Below, one piece after another: positions 12,016 through 23,965 of a DNA stretch of 64,000 nt. Every line of letters starts with the position of its first letter. Position 1 is the first letter of the stretch. The translations under genes were made by a program, and so were the position numbers. The stretch is from Alligator mississippiensis (lineage: Eukaryota > Chordata > Crocodylia > Alligatoridae): assembly GCF_030867095.1 (NCBI RefSeq), contig NC_081824.1, positions 142,939,433 through 143,003,432 of the forward strand, read 5' to 3'. Below the pieces are notes generated by a model. The model made no database searches. It saw only the letters and a list, made by a program, of their open reading frames with translations, and was not told the origin of the DNA.

Positions 12016-12619
12016 TAAGATGTGCAGTGGGTTTTTCTAAAGAGAGGTATACTAATAGAAAACCAGCACTTAATAAATAAGGACATTTTATTACCTGTGT
12101 TCTTTTTGCTGGAAATACAGAAATTTATTATCAAGAGGAACTCTAAATCATTAATTTACAAAGTGATTCACAGATACATGCCAGACACTTAGTGCCCTAC
12201 TGCTTACACCCAAAGACATGTATAAAACACAGGCCAACAGCTTAATTTCAAGTGACTGGATAGTCAGAGAAGAGATTAATACTGAAATACTATCTGAGAG
12301 AGAGTTTTTTATTTGGTTTTTAGATCCTCACATGTATAAAGTAGCCAAGTGGTCATTTTTCAGATGACAACACAAAGCACTGAAAATGCAGACAAAACAA
12401 TTTAAAACCCTATGATTGTCCTTATTGCCTTCCACCCCCTCCACCCAAAGTTAATGCTTGCATTGCAGTGGAAATTGAGGGCATTTGATGCCTCACAGAA
12501 TCAGGCTCCTGGAAAATTAGAATTCCAAGGAGGATTTAAAGAGAGAGAAAAATATGGCTGGAAGGCAACTCATGAGTTCGTCCAGTCCAACATTCTTGTC
12601 AAGGCAGGATCTTCCCTGC

Positions 12620-12942
12620 CTACCAACCCCCTGAGGTGCCTTGAGATTCTTTCAAGGGTGCTGTGGGGTACTGCACAATGTTAACACTGTTGGGTGGGCA
12701 AATGTAATTAATAAGATAAAACCAGAGATTTCAAATAGGAACCCACAGTGTTAAAAACATTCTGACCTGTTATGATCTTTCTGGATACTTTGCAGCAAAA
12801 AAATTGCTATTGTTTTTCCATAGTAAAAAATGAGTGAAACCGAAGAGCTGGCATATTCTGAGGGCTGCCTCATGCCTAACAAGAGGAAACTTGAATCCAG
12901 CAAGGGGCGCTTTGAGTCTAAAAATGTTGAGAACAACCAGTC
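12620..12942. mobile_element. hAT-like insert within the CR1
   Basis: It interrupts the CR1. Its right end, read on the complement, is GGTTGTTCTCAACATTTTTAG, a hAT-Charlie-like terminus related to the 7.6-kb MITE. Its left part (CCTTGAGATTCTTTCAAGGG) resembles that MITE's internal CCTTTGAAGGGTGCTTCAAGG. The extreme left terminus seems lost. It carries copy 2 of the 53-bp local repeat. Confidence 0.5.
12799..12851 (+). repeat. 53-bp local direct repeat, copy 2
   Basis: It differs from 11963-12015 at two positions only, inside sequence otherwise unrelated to that site. It lies within the hAT-like insert, so copy 1 may be a transferred patch or a fragment of another copy of the same element. 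Confidence 0.85.
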
Positions 12943-13189
12943 TAAACCTTTCAAGATAAGTGTTTGTCGAATCTTTTCTTAAACACTTCCACAGATGGAG
13001 ATTTCATAAACTCTCTAAATAATCTGCTCCAATGCTTAACCACCTTCATAGCAAGAAAGCTCTCCTAATATCCAACCTAAATCTCTCTTGTTGCAATATG
13101 AGACCATTACTTTTTGTCCTATCCCCTGAGGCCACAGAGTATAATCTATCGTCAAACTCTTTATAACCACCCTTCACATATTTGACTTA

Positions 13190-14690
13190 CATGCATTTAT
13201 TCATTTAGAAGTACTTTAGAGAGCACAAAAAGCCCCTCAATGTTAAAAAGCATCCAGAGTTGCAATCTACACTACTGTTGATTAAAAAGATTCCTTCCCT
13301 TCAATGCAACAGGAAGTAAGTTCAAAAAAGAAAGAATTTGGAATAGGAGAGCCAGGGTGCAGAAAGTAGGTGGCTCTTCAAAGCATAAGTAGTACTCATT
13401 AAAATTCAAAAGCATTATTGATTAATAGCAATTACTCCCACTAACATTAAAGTATCTCTCAGCCCATTACCTCCTGGATGAATCTTATCAAAAAGCCAAT
13501 AAGTGCAACACACAGCAGCCTTTTTACAGCTGCTTTTCTGACTAATCACACTGAGTTTATACAATCAGCATCTTTAATATCTGATGCCTGACAAAGCTCA
13601 GCTATTTTAATCTCTGCTCCTTCATAAATCTCTGCCTCTCTTGATTTAAATCAAGCCATTAATGTGGTAGGTAGATTTGGAAGAAGAAAAGCAAAGCGCC
13701 TGCAAGTAACCAATATTCCATTCTCACTTTGGTTCTTTAGCCTTTCAAACACTGTTCTTTCAGATGTCTCTGTGGTCATAGGAACAGTTACTTCTGTGTT
13801 TCTTACTTGATTTCCGATTCTCCATTACAGTGAAAGGCATTAGATTTTACAAAAATGAAGAATCATTATAATTGCTACTAGCATAAGTCAGTCAGACATA
13901 GTTCAGCTAACTCTTTGCAGCTATACTCAACACAGCGCAATCCCTACTACCACTATCCAAATCACTCAACACTCAGGAAAACACAAGAGGCCAACAACAG
14001 ATTTTAATAACAGTGTTGATCCAAGTGAAAATAAAGTTGCACCGTTACATTTTTTTTTCAAGTGGGCACAAAAAATTGTTAGAGAGAGACCCATAAACTT
14101 ATCAATTATGATCTAAGTAAGATTTGGGGCTCAGATTTCTGGGGAGTTCTGTGTTAATCAGGACAGTTGGGATGAACAATCAGAAGTTCAAGTTGAAGAC
14201 TACATCTCCCTTCTCTGTGGATAAGCACCTGCCCATCATTTGATTCACAACTGTGATCTGGTCAGAAGCAAATGCTGGTTCAGAGGAGTAGTGATCACAA
14301 TGATAAACAATTCTCTTTGCAACCATCATCCTTTGCAACTAGCTCCACAAGTGGATGAAGACCATAGAAAAGAACTGTGCAGAACATAGCTGCTTGCTTC
14401 CCGAGTAGGATCTGTCATCAGGGGTACGTGCTTTAGCCTTTCACTAGCAACTAGCTGACTTCTTGGGAGAATTCAGGATGCTGGTTCTGATTGCTGAAGT
14501 CCCACCTGTGACACCATTTGCCAGAAAAAAATGCTCCCCTTTATATTTTGTAACTGTTGAGAGCAGCAAAGGCTCATTGGAGAAATCTTCCAATGCTCCA
14601 ATCTCACGAGTGCCTCTTGACTTAGGAATTCCTATGGCCTTGCTCCAGAACAGCCTGTAATATTTATATTATAGGAGCACCTAAAGTTCC
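13190..14690. other. Unique sequence; 13380-13740 is a candidate conserved non-coding element
   Basis: No repeat or gene is recognised. 13380-13740 is repeat-free with TAATGG, TTTAATATC and TTGATTTAAATCAA-type motifs (a palindromic TTGATTTAAATCAA is at about 13640). Whether it is conserved is unknown. Confidence 0.3.
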
Positions 14691-14697
14691 CAACCAG

Positions 14698-15325
14698 CAG
14701 GGTTGCCAACTGTTTGTAAATGTATGGACACTGTAAATAACCAGGCTAAATACAGCTGTCTTTAAATTCTGTAAGAAAATTGTACTGTCCATAAATCACC
14801 AAGCAAAAACAGCTCCACAACAACAGCTCCACACATCCAGCAAAGCTCCACGTTCAGAAAACAAGCTGGATGCACCATTGTAGTTCAGACAGAACAGTAG
14901 CACCAATGTTATCCAAGCCAGAGTGCAGCACCTTGTCAGAGCTTTGTGTACTGGTGCTGCTTCCCATCTGCCTTTAAGACTGCTGGGTGGCAGGTATACA
15001 GGCAGTAGATCTTCTTTGGGGTTCTGTGTTGGGATGGGGGGAAGCAGTATGGTGCAGCGTGTGATCTGGGTGAGCATGAGACCCCTGCGGGGGGGACGGG
15101 GAAGGAGGGCAGCAACACGGAGTAAACCCAATGCTGCAATCAAGTAGGGTTACCAACAAACTCAATTTTTTTCTACCAATAATCTCCAAACATTTTTTTT
15201 TACTATGGTTTGAACCTAGCCCTAGTCTAGAGTCTGACAGAAGGGAAAACATATATCAATAAAAAAATTTGGTTGTCAGTAAACATTTTGTAGCTTGTCA
15301 ATAATAAAAATTGTCTGGGATGGGC
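14698..15325. repeat. Two adjacent repeat starts of GGGTTRCCAAC type
   Basis: CAGGGTTGCCAACTGTTTG at 14699 and TAGGGTTACCAACAAACTC at 15147 are like-oriented starts of a repeat seen widely in reptile genomes. The intervening 450 bp are GC-richer. No opposite terminus is defined, so the class (probably DNA transposon) is uncertain. Confidence 0.35.
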
Positions 15326-15477
15326 CACTCTGTGAACCAGATCAGCCCCAGTTGTGCTCAATACTGTACAAAAACACAGTAAGCCACACTCCTTGCCCCA
15401 GAGTTTAAAGTCCTCTCCCCACCTTCTGGGCCCTATCTCTTTCTTTGAGCTTTTGGCAGTTAGAGTGACGTAGCTGC

Positions 15478-15620
15478 GATGGTCTAGGAATTATGCAAGA
15501 TGCAAGGATTTCTAATGGTGATACCTTTTATGGGACCAACTGTATAGCTGGAATAGAGTTAGCTAAGTTTGACTGCAAGACATCCATCAGGTCTGAGCAG
15601 CGAGAACCAACACAGCACAG
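15478..15620 (+). repeat. Dispersed repeat fragment (ATGCAAGGATTTCT type)
   Basis: GATGGTCTAGGAATTATGC followed by AGATGCAAGGATTTCTAATG, GATACCTTTTATGGGACCAA and ACATCCATCAGGTCTGAG follows the order of a widespread amniote repeat. A second partial copy of its left end is at 40925-40985. Confidence 0.55.
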
Positions 15621-15621
15621 T

Positions 15622-15658
15622 AAAACAAACAAACAAACAAACAAACAAACAAACAAAC
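15622..15658. repeat. (ACAA)n microsatellite
   Basis: About nine uninterrupted ACAA units. Confidence 0.95.
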
Positions 15659-15927
15659 TAGTTGTAAGAGGGGGAAGCTCTGAGGAAGGATGAGACTAAA
15701 GATCAATGGCTGTACATCTTATACTTACAGTACCTGCACGGCCCACCTTATCACAGGAACTGAGCACCTCTAACAACACTCTTATTCTGTGAGATGGACA
15801 TAAGAGTGTTCTCTATTTTGGCAGTGGGGAAGTGAAGCACTGAGATTAACTGACATGCCCAGGGTTGCAGCGGAAAACTGTGGTAGAGCAGAAAACTGAA
15901 CCAGGGTTATTACAGAAATGATAATTC

Positions 15928-16672
15928 AGGGGTGGGCAAAATACAGCCTGTAGACTTAATCTGGCCCAAACAATTTTATCTAGCCTGCAGTGGATCCCTT
16001 GGCCCCTCCTGGCCCAGGTGCAGGGCACAGCTGGTTGGGACTGTTCAGCAGCCGGGCTCTCGTTCCTGGCAGTTTCGGCAGTGTTGGCTCCTTTCGACTG
16101 CTACTGCTAGTTTCACTGCCTGAGCACCGTAGCCTGTCCAACCTGCCCCTACCACTGTGTGGGTACTGGATGGAGTATGCAGCTAAAATGGTAGATTAGC
16201 AAAATCTGCAAAACATGGCCAGCCGGTCAGCAAAATCCATAGAGACCAGCTGGGACCTCTGCAGGTAGGGCATGTGGCCAGGTGCATGGGATGGGGCTGC
16301 AGGACAGGTGACCAGCACTGGGATCACAGGGCCATGCAGGAAGCAGATTATGGCTCTACCCCAGTCACCATTCCACTGTCCCAGCCTGACCCCAGCTCTG
16401 CCCACCTGCCCCGCTCCCAGGTGCCACTTTCCACCTGCTCACAGCTTCATTCCATGCACCCGGCTGGGCACTCCTTGCCCGCAGGGGTCCTGGGCCAGTC
16501 TCCCTGGACACCCCACCCACACACTCCATCTGGCATCCTCGGACCACTTAAGGAGTTTTGGTGAGCTGATGCAGGAGAGGAGGGAGAGCGTGACCCGTCC
16601 CAGAACAGCTCACCAAACCTCCCTACATGGCTCTCCAGCCAAAATAATTGCCCATCCTGGTTATAATAGGAG
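15928..16672. mobile_element. GC-rich hAT-like non-autonomous element
   Basis: The left end CAGGGGTGGGCAAAATACAG and the complement of the right end CAGGATGGGCAATTATTTTG form imperfect inverted termini of the CAGGGGTGGGCAA type known for vertebrate hAT elements. Internal sequence is markedly GC-rich against AT-rich flanks. No clean 8-bp target duplication is visible. Overlapping open frames across it (up to 156 codons) show no protein domain and are treated as chance products of GC content. Confidence 0.55.
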
Positions 16673-16679
16673 TTTGCTT

Positions 16680-19600
16680 GGTTTGTTTGATCACTGTATG
16701 ATTTTTTGTGTACCTGTGAAGGCACAGGGGATAGAGCTTTAGAGAGGGTTTGATTATAGACAGCAAAATAAAGTCAAGTCTTTGGGAGTGACAGCCAGCT
16801 GAGGGGACATGGTTGCAAGGTGGTCATGGCATCTCACTACACTGTACACAGTATGAGTCTGAGCGTCATTGTGGACTTGTGCTGAAGGTCAGCCCCCAGT
16901 CAATCCAGTTGTAAATGGGCATCTGGTCTTTTGAGCTGGGGAGTTGACAGCAGATGGGCATGATTTCAGTTACATCACCACCACATGGCACTGGTCAGCA
17001 AAATGTGGCATGACTTAACCAGGCTAGTCCAATGGGCCACCGGACCAGGGTGGATCTTTGACTTGATACCTATATGATAAATTGCACTCTGCTCACAAAT
17101 CCATCTCCTCCAAAATTGCCGCTAACATTCCAAACTCAACTTGAAACAAGACCATTACGCTGTCCAAGGAAGCAAACTTTCTTCTAGCTCCACCAGGTCT
17201 CAAGATATAGATTAGCATGTACTTAATTTTAATGTTGTGTTTTAAACCCATAGAAGCCAGTGGGACTTGAGTACATGTTTAAATGCTTTGTTGACAGGGT
17301 CTAAAGTTGTGACACTTGTGTGTGTGTTTTAGATTAAAATTAAATTGATTAGTAACAAATTCTTCATTTAGAATCCTGCGAAGTTAAGCTAATGCTAGCA
17401 AAGCAGCTGGTTTTACAGTTAGAAAAATACATACAAGAGGCCAAATAGAAAAGTTTAAAACTGTCCAGCATATTTCAGAAAACAATTTTTTAGCATACTA
17501 TATACAAAATAAATTATGTTGCTGTATAAATCTTTGACATTCAGTTAGATTGAACTGCCTAATTCATTTGTGGTTTAAATCACCTATGAGTCATGTTGCC
17601 ATCACTGGTTCAGACTAAAAACCTTTAAATTGCATCATCATGTGTGTATGAGTATGCACTACCTGCAAATGTTATATACATTAATGACATTTATATAATA
17701 TATAGACACAAGTCCATGTTATACAAATATAAAGGATGATATATATACACCTAGAATATACATCCATCTCTCTACCTACCTTGATAAATGTATTTAAAAT
17801 GAATACTTTCGTTAACGTTCCTATGCATTTCTAATTAAGCTTTATAGTCCCTCTTAAAAGCCTGATCTAGTTAGATTGTTATTAGCATTCATATTGACAA
17901 AGATGAAAGATAAAACACAACTGCTAGAGAATTTGTGCCCTCTAGTGTCTACTAGAAGACAGTGAATTCATGAAACATTGCAGTTCATTTGCGTTAGTGC
18001 AGCATTTTCTTTTGGCCAAGCCCTGGCTTGCTGTAATATGTATCAATTTAACAGGATAAATTATTTAGCCAAAGCCTACTTAACAGTAGGAGGATTAACA
18101 AGAAAATACTAGGCAAATACTAGGTTTGTTCACACATTTTTAATTATATTTACTCTTGCTATGAAAGATACCGTTCTTGCATACTCTGCTAGATATCATT
18201 ATAGCAAGAAATAATTTGAATTAAACCAATTGAATAATTTTGAAGAAAAAAAATGAAGACCTGCCACAGAAGCTTAAGTAAGCAGCCCTTTTATATTTTT
18301 GTATAAATTCAAATAAAATAAAAAACCTCAGGTATCTCCAGAGTCTAGAGTAGTCATCAGCTGATTTAGTGTTCAGTCAAATCCTGAGTTATTTATATTG
18401 CATGCACATCATTTACAGAAGCTTTCTTCAGCCTCATTGCTCTTGGGTGTTGTTTTCCATTAAGTTCAGCCAGGTTTAGGCTTTGCATTGGCCCATCTGC
18501 AGTATGGGCTGTCTAGTCGGATTTAACATCAGCTTTTTGTCCCCTGCAGATTTTGGGTTAAACATGGGCCAAAGACTATTCTATTTCTTATCCTTCTTAC
18601 AGATGCAACTTTGATGTATGAGCCTAATCAGGTGCTGATATTCTTTGTTCCATTTCTGATTTTGAAATCCTCCTACACATTTGTTTAGTTGGTCGAAGGA
18701 GAATTGCAGTCGTTTTGCACCTTGGGCAATTTTGGGGTGAGTTTTTTTGTCCTTTACTATAGTTAAATTGAAGGTAGCTTGTCAGAAGATTTTGCCAACC
18801 CGCTGGCCATGTTTTGCAGACTTTGTTGATCTACCATCTTAGCTGTATTATTGGTGTACTTCCAGCACTTAAGAGTCACAGGTTCTGAAATCACATTTTA
18901 AAGAACTGTTCTTTCTTCTTAAAGCTCTCAGAGGATATAATAGATGTTTAGCTCACTTTTTCAATTAGTTGAGATACCCCAAAGTTAATGTTTGAAAATA
19001 AATATTAAATGAACTCTGATGGGAGTCTATCAAATACACTTTTCTCACTCTGTAGCGTCTCAGTTTGTTTCTTCAGTGAACATACCACACTAGCTACTCC
19101 ACACTTCAATCTTACCTTCCACACCCAGGATGGACAAGGCCCTGCTTTCTGTACTTGGAAACCACCTCCCCACCATTCCTGCTGAACTCCAATTCCCAGT
19201 TCTGTGCTGAGAGCAATTTCCTCCTAAAACTGTTGAGAGAAGAATGCTCTCAGTGAAGGTCCCAATATTACAAAATATATGGTACTTTCCCAGCTGATAA
19301 GACCTTGCCAAAATCCCACTGCCCGTGCAGCTTGCAGCCAAAGACATCTCTTTGAACTAGGATGTTAGGAAATAACTTGGTCATAGTCATACTCAGTACA
19401 GAAGGAATCAGCTATCAGCCTCCATCACTACAGGGAAAAGAACAGAAATATCTATACATCCAGTTGAATAAATAATACACTAACAGACCTTTGCCACAAT
19501 TGTATTCAGTTTAACACTGGGGCCTGTGTCACTAGATGAGTGCATTTAGACTGTGCACAGTGGTAATAATTCATGCAGTGTTTATGCTTCCATGTAGCCT

Positions 19601-21105
19601 TCTCTTGTGCGTTCTTCTCACTGTAATAGAACATTTAGACATTTTATAAATAGAGCAGATTTTTTTAATTATGGAAATTCATAGCAGTACACTCTGGTCA
19701 CTTAATATTTCAAATCCTGAACTGAAAACTTGGCCATCCCAGAGGACCTACAGTGAGCCATACCAAAGACCCCAGTGGAATATGCACTGCTTTCTGATTT
19801 CTCAGAAACTTTAAATTTATTAAACAACTGCAGTGACACAAGTGCAGCTGAAATCACTAGCCTGGCAAGCCAAGTGGAAGCTGTTTGCTTTAGCAGTATG
19901 GAATTAATTTTCGTGACCATGTGATGAATTTTGCAATCCTGTAATTATAGACTAACAAATGAAAGAAATTACCCTACATGCCATGTCAAGCAAGAATGAC
20001 TTATGCTCAAAGTTTAGCAACAACAACCACAAATTCACCTGTGTTGACAGGCACACAATTTACCATTCAAAAGAAAATTTGGGGAAAGCCCTCAATCCAG
20101 TAAACTCTGATAGCAGAGCATGTTTGACATTAAGAAAGAGAACTCTGTGGCAAAAATCCTTCTGCTTCTGACGCAAATTTCAAGCCCTTCATTTTATGTT
20201 TAACCTCAAAGCATTTTTAAGGAAGCGATGAACAAGTATCCATCAGTGATTAGTCATTATTTCTTGGACAATCTGTAACAAAGATTCTGGGTCAGCTAAA
20301 AACTTAAGGGCTGCTATGACAACCATGGGACTTTTCTAAGCAGCAGCTAGTCCAACATCTACAGCTGGCTGTGCTCTGGATTGTAGAAGTAAAATCAGAG
20401 ACTGGGTAGAGGTGAAGGTTTCACCTTTCCAATGGACTAATTGTTACCAGCTTTGTCTGAATTGGGGCAAGAGATCCGTTTTTATAGTCTTGCCACTGAG
20501 ATGAATGGAAACAGGTCATAATCAGTATAATCAATTAGCAATGAAGACTATGAATACCCTCCCTCCTTAAGGTCCCTCTTAATCCTAAGAGGTAAACATG
20601 GTTTATAGCTTATCAGCAACAACAAAAACAAGAACAGAGACAGGCAAAGACCTAAAGAAAGCTGGTACAAAGTCTTGAGTAACTCTTGAATAGCTCTGCA
20701 TACACCATGCCTGTAAAGACTGAGACAATAACTGGAGGTAAGTTTAAGTGGACTGTGGCACATTCAATGAGCATTTAGGACCGCCCAAACCCAATCCAAG
20801 TGAATGCCAAGTAAATATGCTAACATATTTTAAACTCTGTATGCTGAAGGTAGACTTCAGGATAGGACAAGGAGGCTTCTTTATGTATTTAGGGGTAGAA
20901 TTGTTTTAAATCATTTATAATATAGATGACTTGCTGTGATGTTAGACCTTTGTTCGTCGTCATCCACAATATGTTGGGGGTGACTCAAATGTCAATTCCT
21001 AGCCAGACTGCTGATGTAGATGGCAAAGAAAAACACCTTTGCACCATCATGGAATCTGTGGAGTCTGTAATACTACAGCTGACTCCTGGTGATGGCCCCA
21101 AAACT
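16680..21105. other. Long unique stretch; 17.3-18.4 kb is a candidate conserved region
   Basis: No transposon or coding exon is recognised over 4.4 kb. 17340-18420 is especially AT-rich and repeat-free, with many TAAT/ATTA cores and CAATTAAGC-like words, a texture compatible with developmental enhancers but not proof of conservation. Confidence 0.35.
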
Positions 21106-21124
21106 CATTAGGAGCAAGTACTTC

Positions 21125-21335
21125 TATTCTGGACTGCAAAGTTTGCTAGATGTCTATAACATGGGCAGAAGTCATCCAGTTGGGGGACTTCAGCACTTAA
21201 CACTTGCCTACGCTCTGTTGCAAACCAATCTGACGAGGGCCTATAACTCAGGTCTCCGATTTTATAGGCAAGTGCTCTGAACACTAGAGTATTATGTGAT
21301 AAATAAGTGCTTGCTGCTGATGTTACTGGCATCAT
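21125..21335 (-). repeat. tRNA-derived SINE remnant
   Basis: On the minus strand CTCTAGTGTTCAGAGCACTT is followed about 30 bp on by GGAGACCTGAGTTATAGGCC. This matches the layout of a tRNA-derived A box and a degenerate B box. No A-rich tail is evident. It is an old copy. Confidence 0.55.
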
Positions 21336-22100
21336 GCTCTTTACCTTCTCCTTTTTGCCTGGTCTCCCCCAAAACTAATTTGTCTTTTCTTAATGCATAC
21401 ATTTTATGTATACAGCGCCCTTTAAGTGAGTTTGTAACAGCACTAAAAATGTCATGTTAAAAGAATTTTTTATATTAAGAAATATAGTACAGAAATAATA
21501 ATGTCAAATCAAAGATCATAACAGATTTTCTGAACAAGTCAATCTGACACTGGCTGCAAACTATAAAATCACTTACAACTTGTGGACATGTGTGACTGTG
21601 ACATCACCTGTCTGCCCACAATTAATAAGATATTCGGACTGATGCATCACTCTGACTCTGACTGGGATGAAGATGTTCCTGTAATACTTAACATAAAATC
21701 TGTTCCAGGGAGGGGAAAAATAAGAAGATGGAAAAGACACTTAAAATACTATTTTGTGTTTGTGAATTTATTATGAAAATCTGAATGTTAAATAATGGAA
21801 GAGAATAAGCCAGGCTATTATTTACTAAACTGGAGCATAGGAAAACTGCAGTACAGGTTTTAAGCAGAAGTGTATCCATTCTCAACCCTCAAACAAGGGG
21901 TTTTTGAAGTGTTTTCGCAGAATTCAATAGGACAACTATCACAGCCAAGAGACCTGCTAATTCAGCAGACTTTTTCAAGACTAGCTACAATACAAGATAG
22001 ACTACAACCAGAGAGCAGCTCCTTAATCTGCAGGCAGAAGAAGATGAACCACAGTACATGTGGTGAAAAAGTCAGCTAATGCATGTCCATCACACATGCA
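21335..22100. other. Unique sequence, nothing recognised
   Basis: Non-coding, no repeat identified. Confidence 0.5.
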
Positions 22101-22103
22101 AAC

Positions 22104-23053
22104 TAGGGCTGTGCGAAAGGGCACCGTTCCATTTCGACTTGTGTTTCGATGAAGCAGAATTTCGTTTCGAATTCTGTTTCTATTCAAAACTGCTATTCTA
22201 TTTTGTTTAGTTGAAACAGTGATGCTGTTTCAATGTTGTTTTGATGTTTTGCCCATAGGCTATAATGGCAAAGCACGAAACAGTCTCTCTCATCTGGCAG
22301 GTAGACTGGGGGCCCGCAAACCTGAGGGGGAGCTGTGCCAGTCTTCCCGGGGCTGCGGGCCCCCAATCTGCCTGCCAGATAAGGGAGGGAAGCTGGTTGC
22401 TGCCACCTGGGACCCGTGCCAGCATGCTGCAGGTCCCAGGCAGGAGCACCCAGCTTTTCTCATTGGTCAGGCATATCAGAGGTCACAAACCCAGGAGGGC
22501 TGTGCAATTGGGCTCAGTTTCCTTCCCTAGCCTGTCGCAGTGCTAGGGAGAGGCACTCAGATCAGCTGGGCTGAGTTCCCTTCCCCAGCCTGACTGATCA
22601 CAGCGCTGGGGAGGGGAACTGAGTGATCGGGCTGAGGTCCCTTCCCCAGCCCAACGGATTGCAATGCTGGGGAGGGGAAATGAGTAATGGGGCTCAGTTC
22701 TCTTCCATAGCCCGATCAATCGCATCTGGGCTGAGTGCCCTTCCCCAGTCAATTGATTGCAGCACTGGGGAGGGGAACTGAGTGATCGGGCTCAGTTCCC
22801 TTCCCCAGCTAAAATCCATTGAAGCTGGGCTGAGTTCCCTTCCCCAACCCATCATAGCGCTGGGGAGGGGAACTCAGCCAGGCTGCTTCAAAACTCAAAA
22901 GGTTTCGAAACTTTCAAAATGTTTCAACTGCCCTCATTTTGTTTCAAGGCTGTTTTGAAGCCCTTCGTTTCATTTCCATTTTGCTGTTTTGAGTTCAAAA
23001 TGAGTCGAAAAAGTATCAAAACAAAAGAGCCAGTGAAATTTTACACCACCCTA
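22104..23053. mobile_element. TIR element (TAGGGCTGTGCGAAA type) with GC-rich core
   Basis: The left end TAGGGCTGTGCGAAAGGGC and the complement of the right end TAGGGTGGTGTAAAATTTC are imperfect inverted termini. Subterminal zones share GTTTCGAA/CATTTTG motifs on both sides, as in hAT-like elements that carry long subterminal repeats. Flanking octamers match at only 4 of 8. The core (22300-22880) is GC-rich and contains the minisatellite listed separately. No transposase remnant is visible, so it is non-autonomous. Confidence 0.6.
22511..22876. repeat. Seven-unit self-complementary minisatellite
   Basis: Units start at about 22511, 22568, 22629, 22689, 22727, 22788 and 22827. Full units are about 57-62 bp and two are shortened to about 38 bp. 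Each full unit carries GTTCCCTTCCCCAGC and its near-complement GCTGGGGAGGGGAAC, so every unit can fold back on itself. It lies wholly inside the TIR element. Confidence 0.85.
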
Positions 23054-23155
23054 ATACTCATTTGCAGGTTGTTATATAACTGAAAAAATAATATAAACTT
23101 TCCTTGGCCTATTTACAGTTATTTAGGCCAGATTGTGAGAGCTCTGTGTTATAAG

Positions 23156-23314
23156 GGGTGTGTCTATACCTGCAATTATGGTGTACGAATAAACTCTGGG
23201 GCTTATTGCTCTGGAGCGTACTGCACTCGGGAGCACCATTTGAATGTACACTCAGGAGCAATAAGCACTGGAGTTTATTTATGCGCAGCACATTGAACCA
23301 TGTTTGAACAGCCC
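23156..23314. mobile_element. Short MITE, GGGTGTGTCTATACC type
   Basis: The left end GGGTGTGTCTATACCTGC and the complement of the right end GGGCTGTTCAAACATGG are related to the MITE family at 38.5, 56.1 and 57.7 kb. The interior is self-complementary: AATAAACTCTGGGGCTTATT pairs with the segment ending CACTGGAGTTTATT. No 3-bp target duplication is evident. Confidence 0.55.
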
Positions 23315-23325
23315 TGACTGGCAGG

Positions 23326-23660
23326 ATTTCATAGACATTAGGGCTGGAAGGGACTTTGTAAGACCATCTGGTCCAGCCCCCTGCTCAAAGGGCAGGAAGT
23401 CAGCTAGGGTCAAAGGATCCCAGCAAGATAAGCATCAAAATGTTTCTTAAAAGTGTCCAGAGTAGATACTTGCACTACCTCTGCGGGGAGTCTATTCCAG
23501 GCCTTAGGGGCTCAGACAGTAAAGAAGTTTTTCCTTATGTCCAGTCTAAAATGGTCTTGCAGGAGTTTGTGACCATTGGACCTTGTCATCCCCTGGGGTG
23601 CTCTGGTGAACAGATGTTCCCCCAGATCCCAATGCACACCCCTTATGTACTGGCTCAATG
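23326..23660 (-). mobile_element. CR1 (copy C) 3' end, about 330 bp
   Basis: It begins at the CR1 3' terminus (complement of GATTTCATAGACATTAGGGC) and extends through the 3' UTR into the ORF2 tail. The plus-strand words CAGCAAGATAAGCATC, AAAGAAGTTTTTCCTTATG and GACCATTGGACCTTGTCATC are shared in order with copies A and B, so it belongs to the same subfamily. It is 5' truncated near 23660. Confidence 0.9.
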
Positions 23661-23965
23661 TGTTATGGAGGAGCTGTTTGAGGCATGAGAGTTCTTCAGT
23701 GTGGGGCTAGCTGGCAGGCAGTCCCTGAACTGAAGCACCCTCGTGCCCCAGCCAGCCGGGGCAGCATCTACAAGCAAGCTGCTGTGGAGTTTTTTACTCT
23801 GCCTCAGGATGGTACTTGTATTTACAAGTACTACCTTGTGCTGGATACATTAGTTTACTCCAGTCTAATAGGGATGCCTGTGTAGATGTCGAAATGTTTA
23901 CTGCACAGCTAATTAGTCGACAGCACAGTAAACGATTTTGGATGGGACTACCATGTGAATAATTT
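23660..23965. mobile_element. Possible MITE fragment related to the TGTCTACA family
   Basis: Near its right end GCCTGTGTAGATGTC and ACTGCACAGCTAATTAG followed by GCACAGTAAAC match the CTGTGCAGTAA words of the 57.7-kb MITE. A matching left terminus is not visible, so boundaries are uncertain. Confidence 0.4.

Larger units (their letters stand above)
9960..12540. other. Mostly unique sequence
   Basis: It contains a TG-rich microsatellite (10041-10070), an A/T-rich GTTTCAA-type region (10680-11040) resembling 5.8-6.07 kb, and one copy of a 53-bp local repeat (11963-12015). No gene recognised. Confidence 0.45.
12545..13185 (-). mobile_element. CR1 3' half, split by a hAT-like insertion
   Basis: The complement of a CR1 3' end starts near 12558 (GCTGGAAGGCAACTCATGAG), runs to about 12622, and resumes near 12955 with sequence for the ORF2 tail: GCTCCAATGCTTAACCACC, CCTAATATCCAACCTAAATC, TCCTATCCCCTGAGGCCAC. 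The roughly 320 bp between belong to another element. This is an old, non-coding copy. Confidence 0.75.

Noticed and set aside
15622..15658. Repeat array as a regulatory site
   Set aside because: A plain ACAA microsatellite with no other supporting signal.
16272..16742. 156-codon plus-strand open frame and several overlapping ones
   Set aside because: GC-rich interior of a hAT-like element; proline/serine-rich translation typical of non-coding GC-rich DNA.
22511..22876. CRISPR-like spaced repeats
   Set aside because: The units are contiguous tandem repeats with no unique spacers, in a vertebrate transposon.
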